Source: Nitrospira sp. (lineage in GTDB: Bacteria; Nitrospirota; Nitrospiria; Nitrospirales; Nitrospiraceae). Taken from it: DNA of 52,714 nucleotides. Of the stretch, positions 17,572 through 28,009 are shown piece after piece (within the stretch, counting starts at the first letter, position 1; every line of letters begins with the position of its first letter). The stretch covers positions 1 through 52,714 of the forward strand of contig JADYYH010000047.1 in NCBI GenBank assembly GCA_020853775.1, written 5' to 3'. The notes under the pieces were generated by a model. It was not told the DNA's origin and ran no database searches. It worked only from the letters and a program-made list of their open reading frames with translations. The position numbers and the translations under genes were made by a program.

Positions 17572-20454
17572 TCACACCAAGACTTCTTCCATCACTGCCC
17601 TGAGCATCGCCAGTCCTTCCTGAACATTGGTTCCCAGATGCACACGCAACACCCGCCTTCGTCGCTCCGCCAAAACCTGAAAATCCCCCCGCGCCTGCGC
17701 CGCCTTGACGATACCGAACGTATACGGCTGTCCCGGCACAGGAAGGTCTGCCGCATCTTCGCAGGTGACTTGGAGAAACAGTCCGGTATTGGGCCCTCCC
17801 TTATAGGCCTGTCCGGTGGAATGAAGAAACCGCGGACCGAACCCCATGCACGTCGCGACATGTTTGATATCCCGCACCCTCAGCCGCAGCGCCTGGAGTT
17901 CCGCCTCATACCTGGGATCCACCTCGAGATAGGCCAACAAGGCAAAGTAATCACCGGCCGTAAGCCGATTGAGATGGCCTGCTAGATACTGCGCCAGGGA
18001 CGGGGGCGAACCTGGCACAGCCTGGAGCGTGAGGGCATACGCCGGATCGGCAAATAGTTGGAGTCCACGCTCTTCGAGAATCGGAGTTTCCGGCGGAAGC
18101 GCCCCGGTTCGCTGAACCTTTGCCGTCAACTGCCTGGTGGCTAATTTACTCGCCTCCACATCCGGCTGGTCGAAAGGATTAAGATCCATGATGGCCCCTG
18201 CCACTGCCGTGGCAAACTCCCAGCGGAAAAATTCCTGTCCCACATCATAGCGGTCGCTCACTGCAATGCGGATGACCGGATGGCCCGCCGACTCGAGCCG
18301 TGCGACAGCCACGTCTTGCCCCTGGTCGGGTGCAGCCTGCCATCGGAGATACACGAACACGCGATCCAGTCCGTAAACCGCGGGATCGCCTACCGCCTCA
18401 CGATCAACCGGAATGAGTCCCTTGCCCCCTTTGCCAGTCGACTCAGCCAGGAGTTGTTCAAGCCAGGCGCCGAATGAGGCTAGCTCTGGAGAGGACACCA
18501 TCGTCACCTTATCGCGGCCCTGTTTGCCGAGCACCCCGAGGATCGTGCCGAGCACCAACCCAGGGTTCTCCTCGACCGGGACACAAGGGAAACAGGCTTC
18601 CACCATTTCCTCCGCATTTTCAAGAATCTGAACAATATCGAGCCCCATGACCGCGGCCGGTACCATGCCGAAATTCGACAGCGCCGAGTAGCGCCCTCCG
18701 ATCGTGGGTACTCCGAAGTAGAGGTGCCGAACATCATCAGCCTCGGCAGCTTGTTGCAATGGAGAACCAGGATCCGTAATCGCAATAAATTGCCGGACAG
18801 CGGCCTTGGTTCCGACAAGCCGCTGAACCCGGTCAAAAAAGTAGGCTTTCAGCATCATCGGCTCAAGAGTAGTCCCTGACTTGCTCGAAACGATAAACAG
18901 GGTACTGGCAAGTTGGATCCGTTTTTCTATCGTCCTGATCTGAGCCGGATCCGTTGAATCAAGCACGTAAAGTTCCGGGTACCCCGCCTGCTTGCCAAAC
19001 ATCCGCGTCAGCACGTCGGGACAGAGACTCGATCCTCCCATTCCCAACAACAGGACATGCGTGAACCCTCGAGGCAACGTTTCTCCGGCCAGGCCGGTGA
19101 GCAGAGGAATCTGCGCCAACTGTTGATCCGTGATATCCAACCACCCGAGCCACCGGTCCTCGTCCCGGCCGGTCCAAAGGGACGGATCACGATCCCACAG
19201 GCGTTCGACCTTCTCAGCATCCTTCCATTCTCGAAGGGAAGACTGTACTGCGTCGGCCACATCCGCCGGCAGGGAATATGAACAGCCCTTGAGTTGCAAA
19301 GAGTCGCCCAACCTGGCTTGAGATTCGATGGCCATCAGCAGTTGGTCATACGCGTCCCGGAACAACTGGAGTCCTTCTTCCAACAGCCGGTCGGTGATCG
19401 CTTTCATTGACAGTCCTGCCTGCGCCCACGCAAGTAGCACCGCTTCTGCATCATCGAGGTCCTCCGTCAGCCGGTTTTCCGGACGCCCATGATCACGAAA
19501 GGCATCAAGCGTCGGGGGCGGTATTGTATTGACCGTCTCGGGACCAATCAGCTCTTCGACATACTGCACGTCGCGATACTGTGGATTCTTGGTTCCCGTA
19601 CTCGCCCAGAGCAGCCGTTGGGTCCTGGCCCCTTGCCTCGCAAGTGCTTGCCAGCGATTGCCCGAGAAGATGGCCTGATACCGCTGGTAGGCCAATTTGG
19701 CATTCGCCACGGCAATTTTTCCCTGCAGGCTCTTGAGTGTCGCCCGCGCCTCTCCGCCGGTCGCCTTGTCCAGATACGCAGCAATTTCCGCGTCCGCCGC
19801 CGTGTCTATGCGGCTGATGAAAAAACTGGCCACGCTCGCAACGCTTCCGAGATCACCACCCCGCCTGGCCAACTCTTCCAAACCGGTCAGGTACGCCTCG
19901 GCGACCGACACGTAGGTGTCTAGCGCGAAGAGAAGGGTCACGTTGACGTTGATTCCCATCCCGATCAGCGGCGGGATAGCGAGAAGTCCGGCCGGCGTGG
20001 CCGGAATTTTGATCATCAGGTTATCGCGCCCGACAGAGTCCCACAGTCGCTGCGCCTCTTCGAGCGTCGCTTGCCTGTCATGAGCCACATGCGGCGAGAC
20101 TTCCAGGCTCACATACCCATCGCGCCGCTTCGTGCGGGCATACACCGGCTGCAGGAGATCCGCCGCGCACTGAATATCCTCGATGGCCAGCCGTTCATAA
20201 CATCCCTTCGCATCCAGACCTGCTTCACGCCGAAAGATGCTCAAAGCGTCGGCATAGTCCGAGCTTTCGCTGATGGCGTGTTTGAAGATCGCCGGGTTTG
20301 ATGTGAGGCCCGTCACGCCTTCTTCGAGTATGAGACGTTGCAATACCCCGCTTGTGAGGACACTTCGTCGAATGTCGTCCAACCAGACCGATTGGCCGTA
20401 TCCCTGAAGAGCACGAACGGGATTCGTCATCCTGCCTTGCGTGACGTGCATCAT
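17572..20454 (-). CDS. tal-pgi: Bifunctional transaldolase / glucose-6-phosphate isomerase
   Basis: 960 residues joining two enzymes. Residues about 15-370 are transaldolase: LTSNPAIFKHAISES near the start, and DNLMIKIPATPAGL with the Schiff-base lysine. Residues about 400-940 are phosphoglucose isomerase: LLGMGGSSLCPDV, STDPAQIRTI and SSKSGTTLEPM in the sugar-phosphate site. It interconverts glucose-6-P and fructose-6-P and exchanges dihydroxyacetone units, linking glycolysis and the pentose phosphate pathway. gnd and zwf, in the same window, supply the oxidative branch. An internal ATG at 20430 is an alternative start. Such fusions are known in Nitrospira-like and other environmental bacteria. 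Confidence 0.93.
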   Translation of the reverse strand: MMHVTQGRMTNPVRALQGYGQSVWLDDIRRSVLTSGVLQRLILEEGVTGLTSNPAIFKHAISESSDYADALSIFRREAGLDAKGCYERLAIEDIQCAADLLQPVYARTKRRDGYVSLEVSPHVAHDRQATLEEAQRLWDSVGRDNLMIKIPATPAGLLAIPPLIGMGINVNVTLLFALDTYVSVAEAYLTGLEELARRGGDLGSVASVASFFISRIDTAADAEIAAYLDKATGGEARATLKSLQGKIAVANAKLAYQRYQAIFSGNRWQALARQGARTQRLLWASTGTKNPQYRDVQYVEELIGPETVNTIPPPTLDAFRDHGRPENRLTEDLDDAEAVLLAWAQAGLSMKAITDRLLEEGLQLFRDAYDQLLMAIESQARLGDSLQLKGCSYSLPADVADAVQSSLREWKDAEKVERLWDRDPSLWTGRDEDRWLGWLDITDQQLAQIPLLTGLAGETLPRGFTHVLLLGMGGSSLCPDVLTRMFGKQAGYPELYVLDSTDPAQIRTIEKRIQLASTLFIVSSKSGTTLEPMMLKAYFFDRVQRLVGTKAAVRQFIAITDPGSPLQQAAEADDVRHLYFGVPTIGGRYSALSNFGMVPAAVMGLDIVQILENAEEMVEACFPCVPVEENPGLVLGTILGVLGKQGRDKVTMVSSPELASFGAWLEQLLAESTGKGGKGLIPVDREAVGDPAVYGLDRVFVYLRWQAAPDQGQDVAVARLESAGHPVIRIAVSDRYDVGQEFFRWEFATAVAGAIMDLNPFDQPDVEASKLATRQLTAKVQRTGALPPETPILEERGLQLFADPAYALTLQAVPGSPPSLAQYLAGHLNRLTAGDYFALLAYLEVDPRYEAELQALRLRVRDIKHVATCMGFGPRFLHSTGQAYKGGPNTGLFLQVTCEDAADLPVPGQPYTFGIVKAAQARGDFQVLAERRRRVLRVHLGTNVQEGLAMLRAVMEEVLV

Positions 20455-20668
20455 GGCTTCTCCTTGATCGTGGGTCGCTCTGTGTGCTGTCCTGGCGAAC
20501 GATGCGTGTATTGCCTACTATTCGGTAGTGGCCGGTCATGACTCCTATTTGTCCACCTACACATCGCGCACGCTTAAACATCGTGAGCAGCGTGTGAAGA
20601 GATTTCGATTCGAATCGGCCAACCGCATGCCGACGAATCCAGCCGGGCCCATGCTCATGATGTTGGAG

Positions 20669-21034
20669 TTATCGTCTCTCGTCGCCGGGCACTGCCTCAA
20701 CCTGTTCCGCGTTTCTATTCGATCTCCGCTGTGACGGAATTCGCCCTGGTTCCTGCCCGAAAGGCTCAGATGCCGGCGCGATAGAGGGAGTGCGAGGGGC
20801 CGTCGGCGCTCCGAGATCAGGGCCCCCAGGCGGGATATGCGACTCCGCCGTCCTGTGAGGTTCGCCATGATTGAGCCAGCTCTCCCAGGAGCTCCTCGGC
20901 CTCTTTGTCGCATCCGGCGAATCGGAGGGACCGGTCAGGAGAGTGTGCGGCAATCCAAGCAACTGGTCCTGCGCCATGGCAGGACCTCCCCCCAGCAACA
21001 CGAGCACGAGCGCGCAGAGCATGTTGTGATGCAT
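20669..21034 (-). CDS. Small secreted proline-rich protein, unknown function
   Basis: 121 residues from the ATG at 21034, preceded by GAAGGGA. An N-terminal signal peptide is clear (MHHNMLCALVLVLLGGGPAM, then A before QDQ). The mature chain is Pro/Ser/Arg-rich and probably disordered (PPGGPDLGAPTAPRTPSIAP). The frame is open further upstream, but that part lacks a signal-like start. It lies between tal-pgi and sthA on the same strand, 107 bases below sthA. No family recognised. Confidence 0.5.
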   Translation of the reverse strand: MHHNMLCALVLVLLGGGPAMAQDQLLGLPHTLLTGPSDSPDATKRPRSSWESWLNHGEPHRTAESHIPPGGPDLGAPTAPRTPSIAPASEPFGQEPGRIPSQRRSNRNAEQVEAVPGDERR

Positions 21035-21141
21035 CACGATCCCTTCTTCCTGTCTCCCAGCATGCCCCGTGAATCGGCACGGAACACTTGCTGGGCAACG
21101 AGGACTTCCCATCTCATGGCCATCTCGACCTGCATGTTTCG

Positions 21142-22560
21142 CTACCGACACACGACCAACTTGTTGAAGGCATTCAGCGCCGCGACTTTGTAACATTCGG
21201 CCAACGTCGGATAATTGAACACCGACCGCAAAAAGTATTGGAGTCCTCCGCCCAACTCCAAGACCGCCTGCCCGATATGGATCAATTCCGTGGCGCCGGC
21301 GCCCACGGCGTGAATGCCGAGGAGACGCTGATCCTCACGATGGAACAGCAACTTGAGAAACCCGCTGTCGTCACCGAGAATCTGCCCCCGTGCAATCTCT
21401 CCGTATCGCGCGATGCCGGTTTCATAGGGCACCTTCTTCCGCGTCAATTCATGTTCCGGAGGTCCAATCGCCGAGACCTCCGGGATGGCGTAGATTCCGA
21501 TCGGCAGGTGTTCAATCATCGGTCCGGGATCGACGCCGAAGGCGTAGGACGCCGCCAGCCGTCCCTGTAGAAATGAGGTGGATGCCAAACTCGGGTAACC
21601 GATCACGTCGCCCACGGCGAAGATATGCGGCACCGCGGTTCGGAACTGCCGGTCCACGGTCAGCCGTCCGCGATCATCGGGCTTGAGCCCCACGGCATCG
21701 AGATTCAGGCGACTCGTGGCACCGAGCCGACCGACCGAAAACAGCACTTGGTCGGCGACGATCATTTTCCCCGACTCCAGATGGACAACCGCCTGCCGCG
21801 GATTTCCGGTCGTGACGTCCAGCCGCTCAACGGCTTCTCCCAAGCAAAACGTGACTCGCTGCCTTCTCATTTGCTGCATCAGCTCGTCGACGCTCTCACG
21901 GTCCAAAAACTCTAAAAGCCGGTCGCGCTTATCCACCAGGATCACTTGACTGTGAAGCGCAGCGAACATCGACGCATACTCGATTCCGATGATCCCCCCA
22001 CCAACAACGACGAGCTTCTTCGGGAGCCTCTGCAGTCGCACGAGATCATCGCTCGTGAGAATCAGGTCCCCATCAGACGGCACACCGGGGGGCGAAGCCG
22101 GATAGGTTCCCACAGCAATCACGATATTCTCTGCGGTGACGGTCCGGCGCCCCTCACCAACGGTCACCAGCACCGTATGCGAATCGACAAACGAGGCCTC
22201 TCCTCTGATCATGTGCACCTCGTTTCGGAACAGCTGCTGCTCGATCACCAGTGATTCGCGGCGGCCGACCGTTTGCATCCGGTGGAGGAGCGCTTCCACA
22301 GGAAGGCGACACATGTTCTCGCCATCACGACGAGACGTGGAGGCACCATTCAGTCCACCCGCGACCTGCGACAGGGACCACACCGCCTCGCGAAAGGTCT
22401 TGCTGGGAATCGTCCCCATATCCAGGCAGACGCCTCCCATCGAGGGACGCTTCTCCACGACCGCTGCCCGTTTCCCGAGTTTGGCGGCTTGAATCGCAGC
22501 CCGTTGGCCCGCGGGACCGCTGCCGATGCACAAGAGATCAAAATCATAGTTTGCCGTCAT
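21142..22560 (-). CDS. sthA: Soluble (Si-specific) NAD(P)+ transhydrogenase
   Basis: 472-residue flavoprotein of the pyridine nucleotide-disulfide reductase family. The FAD dinucleotide fold is at the N-terminus (DLLCIGSGPAGQRAAIQAAK). GGVCLDMGTIPSKTFREAV is the SthA signature; the second redox cysteine of true reductases is naturally absent. The NAD(P) fold is VVVGGGIIGIEYASMF, and the dimerisation domain is at the C-terminus. It transfers hydride between NADPH and NAD+ in the cytoplasm and would balance NADPH made by Zwf. AAAGGAG precedes the ATG. Confidence 0.93.
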   Translation of the reverse strand: MTANYDFDLLCIGSGPAGQRAAIQAAKLGKRAAVVEKRPSMGGVCLDMGTIPSKTFREAVWSLSQVAGGLNGASTSRRDGENMCRLPVEALLHRMQTVGRRESLVIEQQLFRNEVHMIRGEASFVDSHTVLVTVGEGRRTVTAENIVIAVGTYPASPPGVPSDGDLILTSDDLVRLQRLPKKLVVVGGGIIGIEYASMFAALHSQVILVDKRDRLLEFLDRESVDELMQQMRRQRVTFCLGEAVERLDVTTGNPRQAVVHLESGKMIVADQVLFSVGRLGATSRLNLDAVGLKPDDRGRLTVDRQFRTAVPHIFAVGDVIGYPSLASTSFLQGRLAASYAFGVDPGPMIEHLPIGIYAIPEVSAIGPPEHELTRKKVPYETGIARYGEIARGQILGDDSGFLKLLFHREDQRLLGIHAVGAGATELIHIGQAVLELGGGLQYFLRSVFNYPTLAECYKVAALNAFNKLVVCR

Positions 22561-22684
22561 GAGGCTGCTCTCCTTTACCTAAAGCCGCCGAAGTGGTGGA
22601 TCTTGCAATGCCATTCACGCAGGATCACCAGCCCATCCGTGCCTCTCTCCAAACGTACGAAGTCATCTCGGATGCCGGGGATAT

Positions 22685-23176
22685 TTATTCCCGATTGATG
22701 AATGCGCGATCGCCGCTATCCTTCGGATGGTAGGCATAGACTTGCTCTCGTAGAGCCGCCAACACCACCGTGAACAATTCCACCGCCAGCTCGGGTCGAC
22801 CGACAACGTGTGCCACCTCACCGCCATGCTGCGCACAGGCCACCATCATCGCCTGAGGGTCGACAGCCAATCGTGATGGCGGGTTCATCACAAGCCCTCG
22901 TATCGAGGCAGGCAGAAAGGCGGATGGCCGGCTCTGCGTGGCTACCCTGTAGGCCATACGGCTCAACTCTTCTAAGTCTCTTCGGATATCGTCTGGTTCC
23001 TGACTCAGCCGGCAGTGGAGATAGGTCGTCCACCCCTCCATAAACTGGCTATTGCTGGGAAACGGCGTCGATCCTGCAACAGGCCACGAACCCTGACAGC
23101 CGAGTACACCGATGAAGCCCGTCAGGAATAGACAGCCAACCGTTCCGAGTCTGCCACGCCATCCGCATACCCGCAT
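22685..23176 (-). CDS. Predicted lipoprotein, unknown function
   Basis: 163 residues from the ATG at 23176 (GGGGAGACGG upstream). A basic N-terminus is followed by a hydrophobic stretch ending in FIGVLGC, a good lipobox with Cys at about residue 27. The mature domain is helical, containing LSQEPDDIRRDLEELSRMAY and VVLAALREQVYAYHP, with no recognised family. It sits 124 bases upstream of sthA on the same strand. A surface or periplasmic lipoprotein is well supported; its role is not. Confidence 0.65.
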   Translation of the reverse strand: MRVCGWRGRLGTVGCLFLTGFIGVLGCQGSWPVAGSTPFPSNSQFMEGWTTYLHCRLSQEPDDIRRDLEELSRMAYRVATQSRPSAFLPASIRGLVMNPPSRLAVDPQAMMVACAQHGGEVAHVVGRPELAVELFTVVLAALREQVYAYHPKDSGDRAFINRE

Positions 23177-23528
23177 ATTCCGTCTCCCCGCGTTACGTCT
23201 TGCCAAGCGGGGTACATAGCAAAGCGAATGCCACTGGTGATCGGAAAGCGCCTCACAAGAAACCACCGCATTCCCGCTACTTCGAGGCGCCCCCCTGTTC
23301 GAACAGACACCAGCTGGGCATCAGGCCGCGAGAATCCATCGCGGCGTTTCGCGGGAAATCGCGACCGTTCGCGAGGTTCTCCAGAAGATCCATGCGTGCG
23401 CCATTCCTCACCGACCGCATTGTTCGACAGGAACGAACCCATTCCAAAACGAGAGCATGTTGAACAGAGCGACACAAGGGACCGAGGCCCGTCGCCGATA
23501 TGTGACGATGTTCGATGACGGCTTGCGG
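23177..23528. other. Intergenic region, 352 bases
   Basis: It lies between the lipoprotein start and the end of the GAF/sigma-54 activator. Short frames on both strands lack ribosome sites or family resemblance. I see no strong terminator or promoter. Confidence 0.4.
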
Positions 23529-25079
23529 CTAGGACTGGTGAAGAGGTTCCAGAGACGGAGGAGCCGTAGGTCGTGACAGCGCCATTTTTTTCATTCGACT
23601 GCGCAGGGTACTGGGATTCATTCCCAGTCGAGTCGCCGCTCCAAGAGGACCATAAATTCGCCAGGCGGCTTGCTCCAGCACACGAAGAATGAGATCGCGC
23701 TCAGCATCGTGCAAGGTAAGCGGGCGATCCATGTTCGGCGTGGGTCTCGATGAGGAGGCGACGAAGCGCTCATCGATCTCGATACGATCAGTCGGCGCGA
23801 GAATCACGGCGCGCTCAATGACGTTCTGCAGTTCCCGAATATTCCCCGGCCACTCATGTTGAACCAACCGTGCGGAAGCCGTTTCACTGAAGGTCAGGTC
23901 CGCACGATTGAGTCTGACCGCGCAGATGTTGAGAAAATGCTGCGCCAGCAGCGGAATGTCTTCCTTCCGGTCACGAAGCGGAGGTAGTGCGATCGGAAAT
24001 ACCTTCAGGCGATAGTAGAGATCCGCTCTGAAACGTTTCTGTTCCACAGCTTCGGCCAAATCCACATTTGTCGCCGCGATGAGCCGCACATCCACAGGTA
24101 TCGATCGCGCCGCTCCTACCCGGTCGACCAGATGATCTTCAAGGACTCGAAGAAGCTTGGCCTGTACATCCAGGGGCATCTCCCCGATTTCATCCAAAAA
24201 CAGCGTTCCTCCGTGGGCGAGTTCGAACCGTCCCTGATGTCGCTGGACTGCCCCCGTGAAGGCCCCTCGTTCATGCCCGAACAATTCACTTTCCACCAGG
24301 CCGCTCGGCAATGCCGCGCAATTGAGCCGCACGAAGGGTTTCGTACGTCGCACACTGCGTTCATGGATGGCTCGAGCCACCAGTTCTTTGCCGGTACCGG
24401 TCTCTCCGGTCACCAATACCGTCGTGGAGGTGGCTGCCACCGCCTGAATTTGCGCCAGCACCTTGTGCAAAGGCCCACTGTTGCCGACCAGCGATCCAGG
24501 ATTACTCCGCGATGTGATGTCCTGAGTCCGATACGCGTGTTGCTTGGTCAGTTGTCGGCCCAACCGCGCCACCTGCTCGTAGGCTTGGATGTTTTCGATG
24601 GCCAACGCAACCTGAGTCGCAATTTGCCGCAAAAAGTCTACTGTCTCGACCTCAGGTTCTCCGGAGGCCACACTCCCGATATTCAGACTCCCCAGACACG
24701 TTCCACGCGCAAGTAGCGGGAGGTTCACCATTCGACCGAGGCCTTCTTCGGCATACAAATGATCTTCGAAAAAAACTTGTTGGTGCTGGAGATAGGGCCG
24801 CACATGGACTTCGCGATGTTCATACACCCACCCCACCGCACTGCCGATACGCGGGATGATGGCGCCTTGCTCCAGCAAACGTTTCGGCATGGCAGTCTCC
24901 AACGCATGAAACCGAAACCCGTCTTCATCCGGCGCATAGAGGAGGACGCCAGCGCGTTCCCACGGCACGACGTCCTTGATTCGCTCCGTGCAAGCTTGCC
25001 ATAGGCTGCCCATCTCACGCTGTGAGTTCAGCACATTGGACACTTCAAGCAATGCGTGATACCGACGATGAATCATCAT
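23529..25079 (-). CDS. GAF-domain sigma-54-dependent transcriptional activator (FhlA-like)
   Basis: 516 residues from the ATG pair at 25079/25076. A GAF sensor domain fills about residues 5-175 ([14 protein letters not shown] through [20 protein letters not shown]). The AAA+ domain spans about 205-440 with Walker A GETGTGKE, a canonical GAFTGA loop and Walker [12 protein letters not shown]. The C-terminal Fis-type helix is [20 protein letters not shown]. The frame is open about 150 codons further upstream, but that extension is Arg/Cys-rich and unlike any domain, so I excluded it. The ligand and target promoters are unknown. Confidence 0.85.
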   Translation of the reverse strand: MMIHRRYHALLEVSNVLNSQREMGSLWQACTERIKDVVPWERAGVLLYAPDEDGFRFHALETAMPKRLLEQGAIIPRIGSAVGWVYEHREVHVRPYLQHQQVFFEDHLYAEEGLGRMVNLPLLARGTCLGSLNIGSVASGEPEVETVDFLRQIATQVALAIENIQAYEQVARLGRQLTKQHAYRTQDITSRSNPGSLVGNSGPLHKVLAQIQAVAATSTTVLVTGETGTGKELVARAIHERSVRRTKPFVRLNCAALPSGLVESELFGHERGAFTGAVQRHQGRFELAHGGTLFLDEIGEMPLDVQAKLLRVLEDHLVDRVGAARSIPVDVRLIAATNVDLAEAVEQKRFRADLYYRLKVFPIALPPLRDRKEDIPLLAQHFLNICAVRLNRADLTFSETASARLVQHEWPGNIRELQNVIERAVILAPTDRIEIDERFVASSSRPTPNMDRPLTLHDAERDLILRVLEQAAWRIYGPLGAATRLGMNPSTLRSRMKKMALSRPTAPPSLEPLHQS

Positions 25080-25512
25080 CACCAAGCAGGAACGAACACG
25101 GTGGTCTGCCTGGGCACTAAGCAATATTCCTGCCTGCAAGCGTCTTTCGCTTGTATGAGTGACGGGATCACACGAATGACCAGCAGGAGTGCCCCGTTCC
25201 GCGAGAGTGGTTGGGTAAAGAAGATTCCGAACATCGTGTCGATGCTGCCGACGAACTGGTTCCGTGCATAATTCCAGCGAGCGAGACGTGCAGAATCGCA
25301 CACTCTGACTCATAGAAAAGATGTGCGGTTGCCAGCCGCGCTGAACAAGAAGGGATGTCCGTCCGTGAAGAGGACCGAGAGGCGCAGGCTCGCAACAATT
25401 GCTTTGTCGGCAAACCAGGATTCGGCCGCCACCGGGATCTCGGCCGAGGCTAACGCACTCCGCATAGACCGGACGGCACACACCATTCATTCTCCGACCG
25501 GGGGCATACCTA
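25080..25512. other. Probable intergenic region upstream of the GAF activator
   Basis: If the activator starts at 25079, these 433 bases between it and the transporter stop are noncoding. The activator's frame stays open here, so an N-terminal extension cannot be excluded. I find no confident promoter. Confidence 0.35.
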
Positions 25513-26781
25513 TTACGGCCCAACCTGTTTGCGCTGTTGCGCCGCCAACCATCGACCCAGCCAGGCCCAGAGCAGCATGAGAGGAACCAACACCCAGGAG
25601 ATCTGTGCGGTCGTGACGCTCAGCGCCTTCAGGCCGGAGACCAGCCAACCGGTCGAGGCGTCACCGGCCCGCGAGATTGCCGTATCGATAAAATTCTTCG
25701 CCTTGTACTTTTCTTCACGACTGACCACCGTAAACAGCACCTCACGCGCCGGTTTGGAAAGCGCATATTCCCCCACGCGCCGCAGTACGGAAAAGCTCAC
25801 GTACACCACCAATCCAGGCCACAGGGCGATGCCCAGAAACCCGAGCAGGCTGACCGCCGGCAGAAACAACAAGGCCGCCGACAACCCAAACCGGGCCACC
25901 ACGCGGTTGGTAATCAGCAGCTGCGTCAGCCACGTCAGGATGTTAGTGGCAAAGTCCAGCAGGGAGAAGAGGCGCGTGCGCGCTTCCGGGGTGTCGAACT
26001 GTTGCGCCACGAGACGCACCTGCTCGAAATAGAGGAAGGTCGCGGTCATCGTCAAAAAGGTGAGGTAGCCACAGATACCGAGCAGATATGGCGACGACCA
26101 TACGAGGCGGACACCGGCCAGAAAGCCGCCGCCCAATGGGGCGCCGCTGTTCTCCCGATGAAACAGGGATCGGCTGCGGCTCCACAATTCCAATTGGTAG
26201 ATGCATCCGATGCAGGCCAGAAGGAAGGCGGCCGATGCCAGCATCAGCACCGGAACGGGAAAGACATAGGTGAGTCCGGTCGTAATGAGCGGGCCGAACA
26301 AGGCGCCGGTGCTGCCGCCTGCCGCAATCATCCCGAAGAGGCGCGCCCCTTGCGCCGGCGTAAACAGGTCGGCCATGAAACTCCAGAACACCGACACGAC
26401 GAACAGGTTGAACACCGAAAGCCAGATAAAAAACCCGCGCGCAACCCATTCGATGTACTGACCGCCCGTCATCAAGACGTACAGGCCGAGCAGATTGGCG
26501 ATAAAGAAGAGATAGACGGCGAGGAGCAATCGATAGCGGGAATACCGCGCGGACAACCACCCGAACAGGGGTGTGACGGCCAGCAAGGTGACGAACGTGC
26601 CCGTCATCATCCAGGGAAGGTTATGCACCCCGCCCTGAATCGCCATCTCATCGCGCACGGGGCGAAGAATGTAATAGCCGCAGAGGAGGCAAAAGAAATA
26701 TCCGAAGGACCAGGCCAACGGCCGCACTTCTTGCGGCTCCGCCTGCACAAACCGGATCACTGACCGATGCCATCTCTCCAT
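25513..26781 (-). CDS. MFS / NTP-exchange-type membrane transporter
   Basis: About 422 residues with ten to twelve hydrophobic helices. The opening PLAWSFGYFFCLLCGYYILR, then PVRDEMAIQGG, resembles the nucleotide (Tlc/Npt-type) branch of MFS-like carriers found in free-living bacteria. Later blocks include SVFWSFMADLFTPAQGARLFG and RRVGEYALSKPAREVLFTVV. The substrate is not established; free-living homologues need not carry nucleotides. I chose ATG 26781 because GGAG lies just upstream, giving a short cytoplasmic N-terminus; an earlier in-frame start at 26829 is possible. Divergent from the threonine aldolase gene. Confidence 0.75.
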   Translation of the reverse strand: MERWHRSVIRFVQAEPQEVRPLAWSFGYFFCLLCGYYILRPVRDEMAIQGGVHNLPWMMTGTFVTLLAVTPLFGWLSARYSRYRLLLAVYLFFIANLLGLYVLMTGGQYIEWVARGFFIWLSVFNLFVVSVFWSFMADLFTPAQGARLFGMIAAGGSTGALFGPLITTGLTYVFPVPVLMLASAAFLLACIGCIYQLELWSRSRSLFHRENSGAPLGGGFLAGVRLVWSSPYLLGICGYLTFLTMTATFLYFEQVRLVAQQFDTPEARTRLFSLLDFATNILTWLTQLLITNRVVARFGLSAALLFLPAVSLLGFLGIALWPGLVVYVSFSVLRRVGEYALSKPAREVLFTVVSREEKYKAKNFIDTAISRAGDASTGWLVSGLKALSVTTAQISWVLVPLMLLWAWLGRWLAAQQRKQVGP

Positions 26782-26842
26782 GGGGCTCCGAATCGGGCCC
26801 CAGTGTAGCAGGCCTACGTACACCGGCAAGAAGAAATTTTGC

Positions 26843-26848
26843 TAGAAT
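26843..26848 (+). promoter_or_regulatory. Possible -10 element of the threonine aldolase promoter
   Basis: TAGAAT in an AT-rich stretch (aaattttgc just before it), 56 bases upstream of the ATG at 26904. No good -35 is visible at 16-18 bases, so the call is weak. Confidence 0.3.
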
Positions 26849-26903
26849 GCGCCTGCGGTTCGTCCTGATGAATCGCGATCCACCTTCAGACAGAGGCACA
26901 TCC

Positions 26904-27953
26904 ATGATCGATCTCCGGAGCGACACGGTCACCAAACCCTCCCCGGCCATGCGTGACGCCATGGCCCGTGCCGACGTGGGGGATGACATTTATGGTGAAG
27001 ATCCCACCGTCAATCGCCTCCAAGAGGTCGGTGCCGCGCTCGTCGGGAAACGCGCCGCACTCTTCGTGCCATCCGGCACGCTGGGCAACCAATTGTCTGT
27101 GCGGGCGCAGGCCGAGCCTGGACGTGAAGTGATTGTTGAAGGTCAGGCGCATATCATTCGTTACGAGCAGGGCGCGGCGGCGGCATTGGCCGGGGTGCAA
27201 CTCCATTGGGTGTCCGGCGCGCACGGGCTCATGACGGCTGAACAAGTGCAGGCCGCCATCCGCCCGAAAGACCCCTACAGCATCCAGACCGCGCTGATCT
27301 GCCTCGAGACCACGCACAATGCCGGAGGCGGGACCGTCTACCCGCTTCCGACCATTCAGGCCATTCGCGCTGTCGCCACTACTCATGGACTACCGATGCA
27401 TCTCGACGGGGCTCGCCTCTTCAATGCAGTCGTGGCATCGGGCGTGCCGGCCGCGGAATATGCGCGACATTTCGAAACGGTGACCTTCTGCCTCTCCAAA
27501 GGACTCGGCGCGCCGGCCGGCTCGTTGATTGCGACCGATGATCCAGGCGTGATGGAGCGCCTTCGGCGATTTCGCCGCATGTACGGAGGCGCCATGCGCC
27601 AGTCCGGCATTCTCGCCGCGGGGGGCCTCTACGCCTTGGAACACCACATTGCCCGACTCAGTGAAGACCATGCCAACGCCAAACGGCTCGCGGCCCGGCT
27701 GCAGCAAATCCCGGCTGTGACCATTGATCCATCTCGGGTCGAGACAAACATCCTGTTCTTCGACGTGCACAGCACAAAATTTTCCATCCCGGCCTTCGTG
27801 GCAGCCCTCAAGCAGGAGGGCGTGCTGATCAACGCCGTCGGCGGCTCCACTTGCCGCGCGGTGACTCATCTCGACGTATCGGCCGAGGACATCGAGCGGG
27901 CGGCCGACCATTTCGCCCGCCTGCTCAACAATCAGGCGGGCGCCTCACATTGA
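26904..27953 (+). CDS. ltaE: Low-specificity L-threonine aldolase
   Basis: 349 residues. MIDLRSDTVTKPSPAMRDAM is the classical start of PLP-dependent threonine aldolases, which fixes the ATG at 26904 (AGAGG upstream) rather than the in-frame ATG at 26847. GEDPTVNRLQ and the HLDGARLFNA block hold PLP contacts, and the Schiff-base lysine is in FCLSKGLGAPAGS. It cleaves L-threonine/allo-threonine to glycine and acetaldehyde in the cytoplasm. The stop codon overlaps the -35 of the promoter for the next gene. Confidence 0.92.
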   Translation: MIDLRSDTVTKPSPAMRDAMARADVGDDIYGEDPTVNRLQEVGAALVGKRAALFVPSGTLGNQLSVRAQAEPGREVIVEGQAHIIRYEQGAAAALAGVQLHWVSGAHGLMTAEQVQAAIRPKDPYSIQTALICLETTHNAGGGTVYPLPTIQAIRAVATTHGLPMHLDGARLFNAVVASGVPAAEYARHFETVTFCLSKGLGAPAGSLIATDDPGVMERLRRFRRMYGGAMRQSGILAAGGLYALEHHIARLSEDHANAKRLAARLQQIPAVTIDPSRVETNILFFDVHSTKFSIPAFVAALKQEGVLINAVGGSTCRAVTHLDVSAEDIERAADHFARLLNNQAGASH

Positions 27954-27978
27954 CAGGCTCCGTCCCCCCTCCTACAAT
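27950..27978 (+). promoter_or_regulatory. Strong sigma-70 promoter downstream of ltaE
   Basis: TTGACA at 27950-27955 and TACAAT at 27973-27978 with exactly 17 bases between. The -35 includes the ltaE stop codon. The predicted start near 27985 lies about 25 bases before the GTG of the next small gene. Confidence 0.7.
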
Positions 27979-28009
27979 GCCCACACGCGATCCGCGCAGA
28001 GAGGAATGA

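Noticed and set aside
25080..25523. N-terminal extension of the GAF/sigma-54 activator
   Set aside because: Open frame, but Arg/Cys-rich with no domain; the GAF domain starts right after the ATG at 25079.
25537..26763. 408-codon plus-strand frame opposite the transporter
   Set aside because: Gln/Arg/His-rich low-complexity translation typical of the antisense of a membrane protein.
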